Shown in pieces: positions 24,017 through 31,989 of a stretch of 31,990 nt of DNA. Numbering within the stretch: position 1 is the stretch's first letter; each line of letters begins with the position of its first letter. Source of the DNA: Chlorobium sp. (lineage in GTDB: Bacteria > Bacteroidota > Chlorobiia > Chlorobiales > Chlorobiaceae); assembly GCA_028277485.1 (NCBI GenBank), contig JANQGE010000105.1:1-31990 (forward strand), read 5' to 3'. The position numbers and the translations under genes were made by a program. Under the pieces are notes generated by a model. The model was not told the origin of the DNA. It saw only the letters and a program-made list of their open reading frames with translations, and made no database searches.

Positions 24017-24060
24017 GAGGACGTTGACGGCACTTGCAGGCACCTTTTTGGAGGAGATGC

Positions 24061-24807
24061 ATGATGTTGATATGGCATAAGATCTTACCTGTTTTTTTCC
24101 TGCCCCTCGGGTTGGGGATTGCGCTTGTTATGCTGGGGGCTTTACTGCGGAAGAGGAGTCTTTTGTGGTCAGGGATTCTTGTGCTGTGGGGCTTGAGTAT
24201 GCCGGTTACAGGGGACTGGCTGATCCGGCAGGTCGAGGGTGCCCGGGTCCGAAAGGACATTGGGGTGGTGGAGCAGGCGGATGCTGTGGTAGTGCTCGGC
24301 GGAATGGTTTCACAGGTCCCCGGTGCCCGGTATGGTGAATGGAGGGATGCTGTCGACCGTTTTGAAGGGGGAGTCGAGCTTTTTCAGGCCGGTAAGGCGT
24401 CTTTGATGATCTTAGCCGGCAGCTGGGTGCCATGGGTGCCGAACGCAAGACCTGAAGGGGATATTCTTGCCGAACGGGCTGAAAAGCTCGGTGTGCCGCC
24501 TTCGGTAATACAGGTTACCGGAAAGGTGGGGAATACCGCTGATGAGGCTGAAGCTGTCAGAGTGATGTTGTCGGGAATTGAACGGCCCAAGGTTATTCTG
24601 GTGACGAGTGCTTTCCATATGAGCCGTGCGGCGATGCTTTTCAGGCGTGCCGGTATTGAAGTTGAGACTTTCCCGGTGGATTTCCGGGCAAGCCCCGGTA
24701 AGGTACTTACCTTGTACGACTTTTTGCCGGGAGCGTCCGGATTGAACAATTCGGAAATCGCGTTTCGTGAAGTAATGGGAACATTGTACTACCGGCTGAA
24801 GCGGTGA
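24061..24807 (+). CDS. DUF218/ElyC-SanA-YdcF family membrane protein
   Basis: ATG 24061 is chosen because ttggaggag lies directly upstream; an in-frame TTG at 24034 is less likely. The 248-residue product has two N-terminal membrane helices. A DUF218 domain follows (ADAVVVLGGMV, GVELFQAGKASLMILAGSW, GNTADEAEAV, VILVTSAFHMSRAAMLF and the C-terminal REVMGTLYYRL), as in ElyC, which affects envelope/peptidoglycan precursor metabolism in enterobacteria. Function here is inferred from the family only. Confidence 0.88.
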   Translation: MMLIWHKILPVFFLPLGLGIALVMLGALLRKRSLLWSGILVLWGLSMPVTGDWLIRQVEGARVRKDIGVVEQADAVVVLGGMVSQVPGARYGEWRDAVDRFEGGVELFQAGKASLMILAGSWVPWVPNARPEGDILAERAEKLGVPPSVIQVTGKVGNTADEAEAVRVMLSGIERPKVILVTSAFHMSRAAMLFRRAGIEVETFPVDFRASPGKVLTLYDFLPGASGLNNSEIAFREVMGTLYYRLKR

Positions 24808-24876
24808 CCCCTCCCATTTTCAGGAAGCACTCGTTGTCTCGATCGTGAAACTGATGTAAGAGGTCAGGGCGGTGGT

Positions 24877-25638
24877 CTATTTGCGAAAGGTGTGCAGGAT
24901 GCCGATTTCAGTGAAGCCGTCTTTTTTATAGAGATCTTTGACGAATCCGTCGTCGTCGGTGATCGCATAGAGGTGACCGGCGCCGTTTCGATATGCTCTC
25001 GACAGGGCGAAGTGCTGAAGCTTTTTGCCGAATCCCCGGCGGCGAAAATCCTCGTGTACCTTGAAGTCGTCGAATTTGGTGATGCCATTGTCGCTATAGA
25101 GCTCCACATTGCCTACAACCCGCTTTCCAAGTGAATAAAGGATGACTTCGAACCCTTCTTTGTTTGTGTATGTATCGAGTTTGATTTCTGTCTGGCGTCT
25201 TGCATAGTCGGCTCCTTTGGGTTCATACATGTGGAATTCGAATTCATACAAGGCTTCCAGATCGCTTTTTCCCAGTACCCGGCAATTCTCATCCGATACG
25301 GGATTTGCGGGTTTGGACAGAGAAAGGGCCATGATAAACCTGGCGGTATAGGTAAAGGGTTCGAGCTCTTCAATCCTTTGCCAGTGCTGATTCCGTGGGT
25401 GAAAAACTATTTTGATATGCGGCGCGTTCGATTGCCGGAATCGGTTCAACTCCTCGGTCACAATGCTTTTCGCCTCGTCAAAAGAGGTGTTCCGCGAAAT
25501 AAAGACATAGTTATACGCGTCCCTTTCCGGAATGCGATCATCGCTTACTCGAACCGAGTTCGACATTTTCCGGATTCCGGCGCTCATTGCCGAACCGTAA
25601 CGGAATTCCGTTTCAACAATTGAATCGAGGATGTTCAT
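24877..25638 (-). CDS. GNAT family N-acetyltransferase
   Basis: From ATG 25638 the protein has 253 residues; GTG 25659 is also open. The N-terminal half (about 1-130) has no motif I know. The C-terminal half is a GNAT domain, with the acetyl-CoA loop HEDFRRRGFGKKLQHFALSRA (Q/RxxGxG/A type) and the closing DLYKKDGFTEIG. The substrate is unknown. It is the next same-strand gene after the radical-SAM operon, 280 bases away. Because that operon has an aminomutase, an AblB-like beta-lysine acetyltransferase role was considered, but I cannot confirm family membership. Convergent with the DUF218 gene. Confidence 0.82.
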   Translation of the reverse strand: MNILDSIVETEFRYGSAMSAGIRKMSNSVRVSDDRIPERDAYNYVFISRNTSFDEAKSIVTEELNRFRQSNAPHIKIVFHPRNQHWQRIEELEPFTYTARFIMALSLSKPANPVSDENCRVLGKSDLEALYEFEFHMYEPKGADYARRQTEIKLDTYTNKEGFEVILYSLGKRVVGNVELYSDNGITKFDDFKVHEDFRRRGFGKKLQHFALSRAYRNGAGHLYAITDDDGFVKDLYKKDGFTEIGILHTFRK

Positions 25639-25763
25639 GGTCTCGTGAATCCATATCACATTAATGAAATACCGTATACTGCTTTTAATCTGAAAGAATA
25701 CCAGAGCCCTCTGAGAAAACGAAGGCCTACCAATGAAATAACTGCTCCTTCAAGACCAAAGAC

Positions 25764-25913
25764 AATAAATAGAGGTGCCCATAAATCATCACAGGAGCTG
25801 AAATGACACTGATCATCAGGATTCTGTTCGAAATGATAGAGGCTTCCCCGGTATAACCGCTTAACCTGAGAAACAGAGAAGCGAGTTGCAGGACGGAGTT
25901 TATAGAGGTGCCC
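25764..25913. repeat. Two solo family A ends in the gap left of the radical-SAM operon
   Basis: Two right ends, aaatagaggtgccc (to 25780) and ttatagaggtgccc (to 25913), lie in the same orientation 133 bases apart. No matching left end is visible. The 25639-25918 gap holds no gene I support. The second end lies beside the stop codon of the 404-residue protein, separated by a ttta flank. Confidence 0.55.
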
Positions 25914-25918
25914 TTTAA

Positions 25919-27133
25919 TCAATCGGTCACGACATTATACGGCTGGCGGATGTTCAGCGTGTATTTTTCATGCTCCTCATCATCCTTTTTTTTGCTCGAG
26001 CGGGTGAAAATCAGGCTTGTCGGGAGGTATTGCAGCGTTTCGGTCATATAGTTGGAACTGCTTTCCGTATCGATGATGATCGAGCCGTTTTTTCGCACTT
26101 CATCCAGGATATGGGTATACAGCAACATCTCCCGCAGGGCTGCGGAAACAATGGGTTCAGTAAATTCTATGATAACGTTTTGCCGGTAGATTTTTTCCTG
26201 TTTCACAAAAGAATGAATGAGCGGGCCGCATTTGCAGATATCATTCAGCCATGATTCCACATCCTTCGGGTTTGTGATTTTTTCCAGCTGGTCGGGAAAT
26301 GTTGTTGAAAAGGCGTTCCGGATTTCGTGAATGACTGCTCCGAATTTCAGGTCCAGGGAACAGGCAGAGGCAGTAATGTTACAACTGCGCATTTCTTCCT
26401 GAAGCTGTTCGCTCATATCCTGTGCAGCCCTGCTTAGGGTGTCAAATAACTGCTGCGGATCGTCCCGATAATGCTGGTGTACGAAACGGGCCATATCGAT
26501 CAGGTGTTCCGGATCGCCTGTTTCGCCTGTGTAGCCCCAGAACTCCCAGTCAATTTCGACAGCGTGCTCCGTAAGAGGTGAGAAAACCCGGCCCAGGGTA
26601 GCGGCTACCGCTCTGAAACGCGTCCCTGTCGTGGGCAGCAACTCGCCCGAGGAGTGCCAGAGTCTGCCTTTGGAATCACGCCGGTACTGGTAGCTGGGAC
26701 AAACAAGGCTTACCAGCCGCACCGATCCCTTCCCTGCTTGTTCCGCAAGCCGGCCAAGGGCAAGGCTGACAAGCAGGGGGTCATTATCCCGCTTGTGCAT
26801 GGAGGTGATGCCAAGCAGGGCAGGGATAACTTCCCTGAGCAGGGCGTTTGCAAGGGATTCGTTCCAGCTTTCCCAACGGCTCATGGCCTCGAATGCCGGC
26901 AGAAAAACTCGCTCGGACAGGGCCAGGGCCTTGAGCTGGGTGCCGAAAATAGTTGGGGAGACAAGCGGGCCGAGGAAGCCGTCTCCCAGGAGTGACGGAA
27001 CAGCGCGGTAGTATCCTCTCAAACTGCCTTTGAGCGTGGAAGGCGGTTTGCCTGTAATTCGGCCGAGCAGTCCGAGGAGCGGTTCAGTCTGGTGAACGCC
27101 GGTTTTCGCAAGGCTGGAAATCGGTGTATTCAT
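25919..27133 (-). CDS. Unrecognised 404-residue protein, last gene of the radical-SAM operon
   Basis: I do not recognise this protein. The N-terminal two thirds (about 1-250) are globular with conserved-looking motifs: LVCPSYQYRRDSKGR (144-158), SSGELLPTTGTRFRAVAATLGRVFSPL (in two runs, 161-187) and EIDWEFWGYTGETGDPEH (193-210), suggesting an enzyme or binding pocket. Residues about 266-360 faintly recall a decayed histidine-kinase core (VIHEIRNAF; later ALREMLLYTHIL and NGSIIIDTESS), without the G boxes. There is no signal peptide or membrane span. ATG 27133 overlaps the aminomutase gene by 50 bases; no later good start exists, so coupling is likely. A family A end follows its TGA. Belonging to the operon is certain from overlap; the role is unknown. 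Confidence 0.75.
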   Translation of the reverse strand: MNTPISSLAKTGVHQTEPLLGLLGRITGKPPSTLKGSLRGYYRAVPSLLGDGFLGPLVSPTIFGTQLKALALSERVFLPAFEAMSRWESWNESLANALLREVIPALLGITSMHKRDNDPLLVSLALGRLAEQAGKGSVRLVSLVCPSYQYRRDSKGRLWHSSGELLPTTGTRFRAVAATLGRVFSPLTEHAVEIDWEFWGYTGETGDPEHLIDMARFVHQHYRDDPQQLFDTLSRAAQDMSEQLQEEMRSCNITASACSLDLKFGAVIHEIRNAFSTTFPDQLEKITNPKDVESWLNDICKCGPLIHSFVKQEKIYRQNVIIEFTEPIVSAALREMLLYTHILDEVRKNGSIIIDTESSSNYMTETLQYLPTSLIFTRSSKKKDDEEHEKYTLNIRQPYNVVTD

Positions 27134-28139
27134 ACATTTTGTTTTCGAAATTTTGAAACGTGTATTTTCCGTCTTGTTTATCGATTATGTGGTCGGGCGA
27201 CAACGGTACCTTGCCGCCGCCGTTTTCCAGGTCTATGACCAGTTGTGGCGTTGCCATGCCGCTCATCCGGCCCTGGATGGCATTGATGATCTCAAGCCCG
27301 GTTTCCAGGCTGGTTCGAAAATGGCCGGTTCCTTTTACCATGTCGGGAATAAACAAATAGTAGGGCTTTACCCGCATACCGAGAAGCTTTCGTACCAGTT
27401 CCTTCATCACCTCGGGGGTGTCGTTCACTCCTCTGAGCAGTACCGACTGGTTGCCGAGCTGAATGCCTGCGTCGGCCAGCATGGCGCAGGCCTGTTGCGA
27501 TTGGGGGGTTATTTCTGCCGGGTTGTTGAACTGCACATTGATATAGAGGGGGTGGTACTTTTTCAACATGCTGCAGAGTTCTTCGGTAACCCGTTTCGGA
27601 TCGATGCAAGGCATGCGGGTGCCGATCCTGATAATGTCGATATGGGGAATAATTCTTATGGACCTGATAATTTCCTCCAGCCTGTTCAGGGGCAGGGTTA
27701 ACGGGTCACCGCCTGAAATCAGCACGTCGTGCACCTCTTCATGATCGCTCAGGTATTCCACGGTATCAGCAAGCTCCTCAGTGGTGATTGCCGTGGTCCG
27801 GTCGCCGATATTGCGTTTTCTGGTACAAAAACGGCAGTACATGGCGCAATTGTTGGTCACCACCAGGAGAACCCGGTCCGGGTACCGGTGGTGCAGACGC
27901 GGGACAGGGGAGTGGTCATCCTCTTTCAGGGGGTCCGGCTGGCCGGTGGCATCGGTCAGTTCCTCTTCCGAGGGGATACACTGTCTGTATATCGCGTCAC
28001 CAGGTTCCCTGATCAGCCCCAGGTAATAATCCGTAACCCGCATGGGGTATTTCCGGGCGACCCTTGTAATGGTTTCACGCTGTTCTGCCGTGAACAGCGG
28101 TATGTCGGCAAGGGCCGTTTGGCTGCACATTGTGTTCAT
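27084..28139 (-). CDS. KamA-family radical SAM protein (lysine 2,3-aminomutase-like)
   Basis: The 351-residue protein is shorter than AblA-type aminomutases (about 416). It has the SAM cluster motif CAMYCRFC (C98, C102, C105), TRKRN just after it, SGGDPL, and NGGGKVPLSP with K310 in the PLP-lysine position. D266 (FIPDMVKG) and D303 (VIDLENGGGK) are 37 residues apart and align with Asp293 and Asp330, which bind the lysine side chain in clostridial lysine 2,3-aminomutase. Thus a beta-lysine-forming activity is possible. ATG 28139 follows the previous stop by 1 base, with ggaggcg inside the upstream gene. An EpmB-like or other aminomutase role cannot be excluded. Confidence 0.87.
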   Translation of the reverse strand: MNTMCSQTALADIPLFTAEQRETITRVARKYPMRVTDYYLGLIREPGDAIYRQCIPSEEELTDATGQPDPLKEDDHSPVPRLHHRYPDRVLLVVTNNCAMYCRFCTRKRNIGDRTTAITTEELADTVEYLSDHEEVHDVLISGGDPLTLPLNRLEEIIRSIRIIPHIDIIRIGTRMPCIDPKRVTEELCSMLKKYHPLYINVQFNNPAEITPQSQQACAMLADAGIQLGNQSVLLRGVNDTPEVMKELVRKLLGMRVKPYYLFIPDMVKGTGHFRTSLETGLEIINAIQGRMSGMATPQLVIDLENGGGKVPLSPDHIIDKQDGKYTFQNFENKMYEYTDFQPCENRRSPD

Positions 28140-28140
28140 C

Positions 28141-29652
28141 TTAAAACGCCGCCTCCATGAAAGCGGGATCGAAATTTGGGAATCGATGCCCGAGTTTTTC
28201 CGTTACCTGCTCTCTGGTGCCGATGGTGTCTTCCATAACCGAGCAATATTCATCCATAGCCCGGTGGAACAGGTATTCCAGATCGCGGCTTGTCAGGTGC
28301 GTTGTTTCAAAGGTGGGGCGGTTGCGCCCATCGTAATTGCTGTAATCCGGCTCGACCCACGTAATGTCAAAGTGATGCCTGTTCTCGTAAAACTCTGTGC
28401 CGGGATAACCCACAAGCATGTTGATTTCAGCGGTGCTGGACAGGCTGGAGCGCATCCAGCTGCTCATGGTGGCTATGGTTTGGCGGGCCGTCTCATAGGT
28501 TTCGAACGGTGAGCCGATGAGCCAGTAGGTATGGGTTTCTATCTCTTCTTCCCTGGCGTATTCCAGCATGCGCATGACCTCGGGGATCCGGATGTTTTTG
28601 CCCATGATTCCGAGAAGCTCCTGATTAGCGCTTTCCACCCCCACATGCAGGCAGCGGCAATCTGCCTCGCGCAGTTTGCGGAAATGCTCCCTGGTAGCTG
28701 CAGGATTGACCCTGGTCTGGGCTTCCCAGTGCATTTCCGGTTGTAACGAACCCATCTGCTCGGCAATTTCCATGGCACGGCCGATATGATGAAGAAAATC
28801 ATGGGTGCCCAGGTAGAAGAAACGGCTGTTGCGTTTTTCCATCAGGTAACAAACCTCCTCCTTGAAGCGGTCGAGGTTTTGGCCGGTAACTTCCGGTTTC
28901 CAGAAATCAGCACACCAGACGCAGTCGTTGGTGCAGCCGGTCAGAGGCGTTACCCTGGATATCGGTATGGACAGCCGGTCGTCTCCGCCAAGTTCTTCGC
29001 GGGCAAAATTGTCTTCCAGATGTTCATAGCCGATGAGGGGCAATGCGGAACGGTCCATGCGCGCCCGATCCGGGGTCTTGAAGAGTTTGCCGTCCTTTAC
29101 AAAACTGATCCCTGCTATGCCGTGGAGCGGTTCAGTTCGTTCCATGGCCCGGAGCAGTTCCAGGGTGGTTTCTTCGCCCTCCTTGTGCACCAGGATGTCG
29201 AAAGCCGACTCTTGCAGCACTTCCCCGTATCGTACCCAGGCATGGTTGCCGCCCAGAATCAGGGGGATGTCAGGGTGTTCCTGCCTGATGCGGCCTGCCA
29301 TGCGTGCCGCGGTCCTGTAGCTGGCGGTAATCGAGCTGAAGCCTATGGCGTCGAACTCATCTGCCCGTTTGAGAATTTTCTGCAGAAGAATTTCTTCCCG
29401 GTCCACATGCTTGCCTTCAGGGCTTATCGGACCGAAAAAAGAACACTCGATGCCGTGCTGCTCGAGGTAGGAGATAAGTTGCAGCAACCCCAGGTGGACG
29501 GGTTCGAGCATCCAGAAGCGGTAGAAATCCTGTTGCGTTAAATGACTGAATACCGTGAAGGCGCGGGATGAGAACAGGTAGAAATAGTAGAGCCGCTGCA
29601 TCTGGCTCAAAGGAACCGCAGGCACAGGCGGGGCGACGAACGCTACTTTCAC
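28141..29652 (-). CDS. Radical SAM protein with B12-binding-type N-terminal domain
   Basis: The 503-residue protein starts with a cobalamin-binding-like Rossmann region (about 1-175; PVHLGLLQLISYLEQHG, AIGFSSITASY, LILGGNHAWV). The DxHxxG cobalamin-histidine motif is not evident, which is usual for class B radical SAM proteins. The cluster motif CTNDCVWC (C240, C244, C247) follows, then a TIM-barrel region with HVGVESANQELLGIMGK. Such proteins often act as methylases or do ring/C-C chemistry; the substrate is unknown. It overlaps the preceding gene by 4 bases (ATGA, 29649-29652) and is followed 1 base later by the aminomutase gene. Third gene of the operon. Confidence 0.87.
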   Translation of the reverse strand: MKVAFVAPPVPAVPLSQMQRLYYFYLFSSRAFTVFSHLTQQDFYRFWMLEPVHLGLLQLISYLEQHGIECSFFGPISPEGKHVDREEILLQKILKRADEFDAIGFSSITASYRTAARMAGRIRQEHPDIPLILGGNHAWVRYGEVLQESAFDILVHKEGEETTLELLRAMERTEPLHGIAGISFVKDGKLFKTPDRARMDRSALPLIGYEHLEDNFAREELGGDDRLSIPISRVTPLTGCTNDCVWCADFWKPEVTGQNLDRFKEEVCYLMEKRNSRFFYLGTHDFLHHIGRAMEIAEQMGSLQPEMHWEAQTRVNPAATREHFRKLREADCRCLHVGVESANQELLGIMGKNIRIPEVMRMLEYAREEEIETHTYWLIGSPFETYETARQTIATMSSWMRSSLSSTAEINMLVGYPGTEFYENRHHFDITWVEPDYSNYDGRNRPTFETTHLTSRDLEYLFHRAMDEYCSVMEDTIGTREQVTEKLGHRFPNFDPAFMEAAF

Positions 29653-30668
29653 TCTGTTCCTCCTTGTTGAGAGTTGAATTGTGCATCTTCGCTAAACCTG
29701 AAGCAGCCCGGGTCGGGAGCGGTCAGGGATCCCCAGGTTGCATAAGCTACGGCCCGGCAGCCGTAGCAGCGGCTGCGTTCCGGGCAGGTTCCGCAGGAAC
29801 CTTCGAGATGGTTGTCAATGGTGCGGCATCGCTCGAGGATTTCTGATTCCCGCCATATCGTGGTGATGGACTCCTTACAGAGGTCGCCCACCTCGATGTC
29901 AATGGATGAGCAGGGGCGTACCTTTGCGTCGGACCCGATATAGCAGCCTGCCTTGAGGCGGTTGCAGGGAGTGTCTCCGGAAAAGGGCACCGATGTCGGG
30001 TGATCACCGGATTCGTTGTTCAGGAACAGTTTCAGATCAGTCGTTGACGGTACATTGTCCGCCTGCAGACCGCCGACCGGGATGGCCCGGTTCAACACAA
30101 ACCCGCAGCCTTTTTGCGCTGCAAACGTGCGCAAGCGATCCAGCTCGCTGAAGTTTTCCCGGGAGCCCAGGGAATGTATGGCAAACATGGGATAGTTATC
30201 CGCACGGTAGCCGGAGGCTTTGAGGTGCTCCAGCGTTTCAACAACGGTCCGGTGTTCACCCTGGCCGCCGGACAGATAGGAGAATTCCTCCGGGTCAAGG
30301 GTGGCGAGACTGATGGCCACGTTTATTCGGGCAGCCGCCAGTTTTTCGGCAAGCTCCCTGTCAATAAGGGAGCCGTTTGTGACAAGTTGCACCATCACGT
30401 CGTTTTCACGCAGGTGGGTGACGACATCCCAGAAATGCGGGTAGAGCAGGGCCTCGCCACCGGTCAGCTCGACTTTCCGCAAACCCAGAAGCAGCGATTC
30501 CGAGAGGGCTTTTTTAAGTATCCCGTAATCAAGGTCGGTTACCGCATGGTCTTTTTTTGAACAGAAGATGCACTTGAAATTGCACCGGGTCGTGCAGGAA
30601 ACGGTGAGGTAGGCAAGCTGCCCGGGAAACTCCAGCTCGGTATATTCCCACGGATTAAGGTTGTTCAT
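29649..30668 (-). CDS. Radical SAM/SPASM protein (second gene of operon)
   Basis: The 339-residue protein has CNFKCIFC (C29, C33, C36) for the SAM cluster and TGGEALLYPHFW. A SPASM-type C-terminus binds extra iron-sulfur clusters (C242, C253, C264 in GCYIGSDAKVRPCSS...GDLC, then C281, C292, C295, C301, C304, C322). SPASM enzymes commonly modify peptides or proteins (AlbA, PqqE, anSME). No precursor peptide gene is visible nearby. It overlaps both neighbours by 4 bases (ATGA at 30665-30668 and 29649-29652), so it is translated with them. Confidence 0.88.
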   Translation of the reverse strand: MNNLNPWEYTELEFPGQLAYLTVSCTTRCNFKCIFCSKKDHAVTDLDYGILKKALSESLLLGLRKVELTGGEALLYPHFWDVVTHLRENDVMVQLVTNGSLIDRELAEKLAAARINVAISLATLDPEEFSYLSGGQGEHRTVVETLEHLKASGYRADNYPMFAIHSLGSRENFSELDRLRTFAAQKGCGFVLNRAIPVGGLQADNVPSTTDLKLFLNNESGDHPTSVPFSGDTPCNRLKAGCYIGSDAKVRPCSSIDIEVGDLCKESITTIWRESEILERCRTIDNHLEGSCGTCPERSRCYGCRAVAYATWGSLTAPDPGCFRFSEDAQFNSQQGGTE

Positions 30669-31735
30669 AACGGTCTTCTCATTGCGGCATCAGCAACTGC
30701 GCTGCATGTAAGGTCATAGGCAAAGGATGTGAACGAGCCGGTATTGCGGTGGACAATCGAGAAGCAAGTGTTGTGGCAACGGTCGGGGCCTTCCCAGTGT
30801 TGGCAGCTTTCACAGTTTTCAGGGGTTTCGGTCATGGCCCGCCGGCGCAGTTCGCTTCCCTCCCAGATTTCCCGCAGGGATGCATCGTTCAGATTGCCGA
30901 TGGTCCTGGTATGATCCCAGAAACCGCAGAGCAGTACGTCACCTGTAGCATTCACATGGACGTAATCGAAGCCGCAACTGCATTCTACCCAGATGATGTT
31001 CGGGTGCGGTTCGTAGAGCGCGGGATATTTGCAGCGAACCATCGGCGAGCAGCAGATGCGCAGGGGGATGCTGCCGTTTTTCGCTTTTTCGGTCAGCCGT
31101 ATGAACGCTTCGTTCATCTCGTCCATCTTCGGGTATAGCCCGAAAGCCTCGTCGTAGGTCGCAACCAGGCATTGTGCGCCCATGATAATGTTTCGGCCGT
31201 TCGTGGCCACGCTTTCCGCGTAATCATATAACGCTTCGAGCTCGTGGAGGTTGTGCCTGGTTACCGTTGCCTCCAGATCGACTGTTACCCCCTGGTCTGC
31301 GAGGCAGAGTGCGTTGGCCTTGAGTTGCTCCAGGTTTTCCCTTCCTGTTCCTTCAGGAAAGCCGCGCAGGAGCTCTAATCGTTCAGGCTCCAGTGTGTCG
31401 AAGGAGACGCAGGCAAACTGCAGGCCGCCATCGGCAAGCCGTCTCGCCCATTGCGGATCGATGTTCCTGCAATTTGTGTTGATACGGTTTTTGGAGCCGT
31501 GTTTGTTGCCGATTTCCATCGCCTGAAGCAGGTAGTCCTTCGACTTGTCGGATATGGTGACCTCACCGCCTTCGAACCAGACCCACTCGGGTTTTTCTTC
31601 CGCCAGGGTTTTTTCCACGATTTCGAGGGGGAGCCATTTGTTAAACTTCGGAAGGTTTTGATTGTACGCACAATACATGCAACTGGCATTGCACGCCTGA
31701 AGTAACTGGAATTCTATAACCCTGAACCTGCTCAT
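30665..31735 (-). CDS. Radical SAM/SPASM-like protein (first gene of operon)
   Basis: The 356-residue protein has CNASCMYC (C15, C19, C22) and an unusual GGE segment, WFEGGEVTIS (53-62). Its Cys-rich C-terminal half holds C228, C229, C235, C252, C254, C270, C308, C311, C320 and C324, arranged like a SPASM/twitch domain (NATGDVLLCGFWD, CESCQHW, CHNTCF). It has an excellent ribosome binding site, aaggagg 8 bases before ATG 31735. That marks it as the operon's first gene; only 112 bases separate it from a family A element upstream. Substrate unknown; a peptide modifier is typical of the family but unproven here. Confidence 0.88.
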   Translation of the reverse strand: MSRFRVIEFQLLQACNASCMYCAYNQNLPKFNKWLPLEIVEKTLAEEKPEWVWFEGGEVTISDKSKDYLLQAMEIGNKHGSKNRINTNCRNIDPQWARRLADGGLQFACVSFDTLEPERLELLRGFPEGTGRENLEQLKANALCLADQGVTVDLEATVTRHNLHELEALYDYAESVATNGRNIIMGAQCLVATYDEAFGLYPKMDEMNEAFIRLTEKAKNGSIPLRICCSPMVRCKYPALYEPHPNIIWVECSCGFDYVHVNATGDVLLCGFWDHTRTIGNLNDASLREIWEGSELRRRAMTETPENCESCQHWEGPDRCHNTCFSIVHRNTGSFTSFAYDLTCSAVADAAMRRPL

Positions 31736-31847
31736 GGTTTTGGCCTCCTTCCGACGGGTATTTGTTGGTATATATTTTTTTTGGGGCGGAAAAGATATAT
31801 CGGATAAAAAAGTTTTTTCCCGGGGTTTGAAAAAGGATACTAATAAA
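31736..31847 (-). promoter_or_regulatory. Leader and probable promoter of the radical-SAM operon
   Basis: The strong Shine-Dalgarno aaggagg (complement of 31744-31750) is seen. Farther upstream the DNA is AT-rich (tatatattttttt, gatatat, aaaaaagtttttt) and could hold the promoter, but I cannot pick hexamers with confidence. No ORF of convincing composition fits between here and the family A element. Confidence 0.5.
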
Positions 31848-31989
31848 GGGCACCTCTAAAAAGTGTCATGAGCGAGCAAAGTGTAAGGCGGACGGAGCGG
31901 AGAAACCGGAATGTACACGGAGTACATGAGGATTTCGAGCACCGACCAACGCAGCAATTTGGGCGCGCAATAAGTTTTTAGAGGTGCCC
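31848..31989. repeat. Family A element, full 142-bp copy at right edge
   Basis: Its ends gggcacctct and agaggtgccc and its interior match the copy at 20135-20276, including tgtac-acgga-gtaca and gaggatttcgagcaccgaccaacg. The left flank is taaa (31844-31847). Only the first base of the right flank (t) is inside the window, which agrees with a taaa duplication. Confidence 0.85.

Noticed and set aside
25656..25922. 88-residue minus-strand ORF left of the radical-SAM operon
   Set aside because: It translates through two family A ends (the WAPLFIVFG stretch is repeat sequence), so it is not a plausible gene.
31641..31853. RiPP precursor peptide upstream of the radical-SAM operon
   Set aside because: The only ORF in the 112-base leader overlaps the first gene in another frame and lacks leader/core character. 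No other short ORF with ribosome site was seen around the operon.
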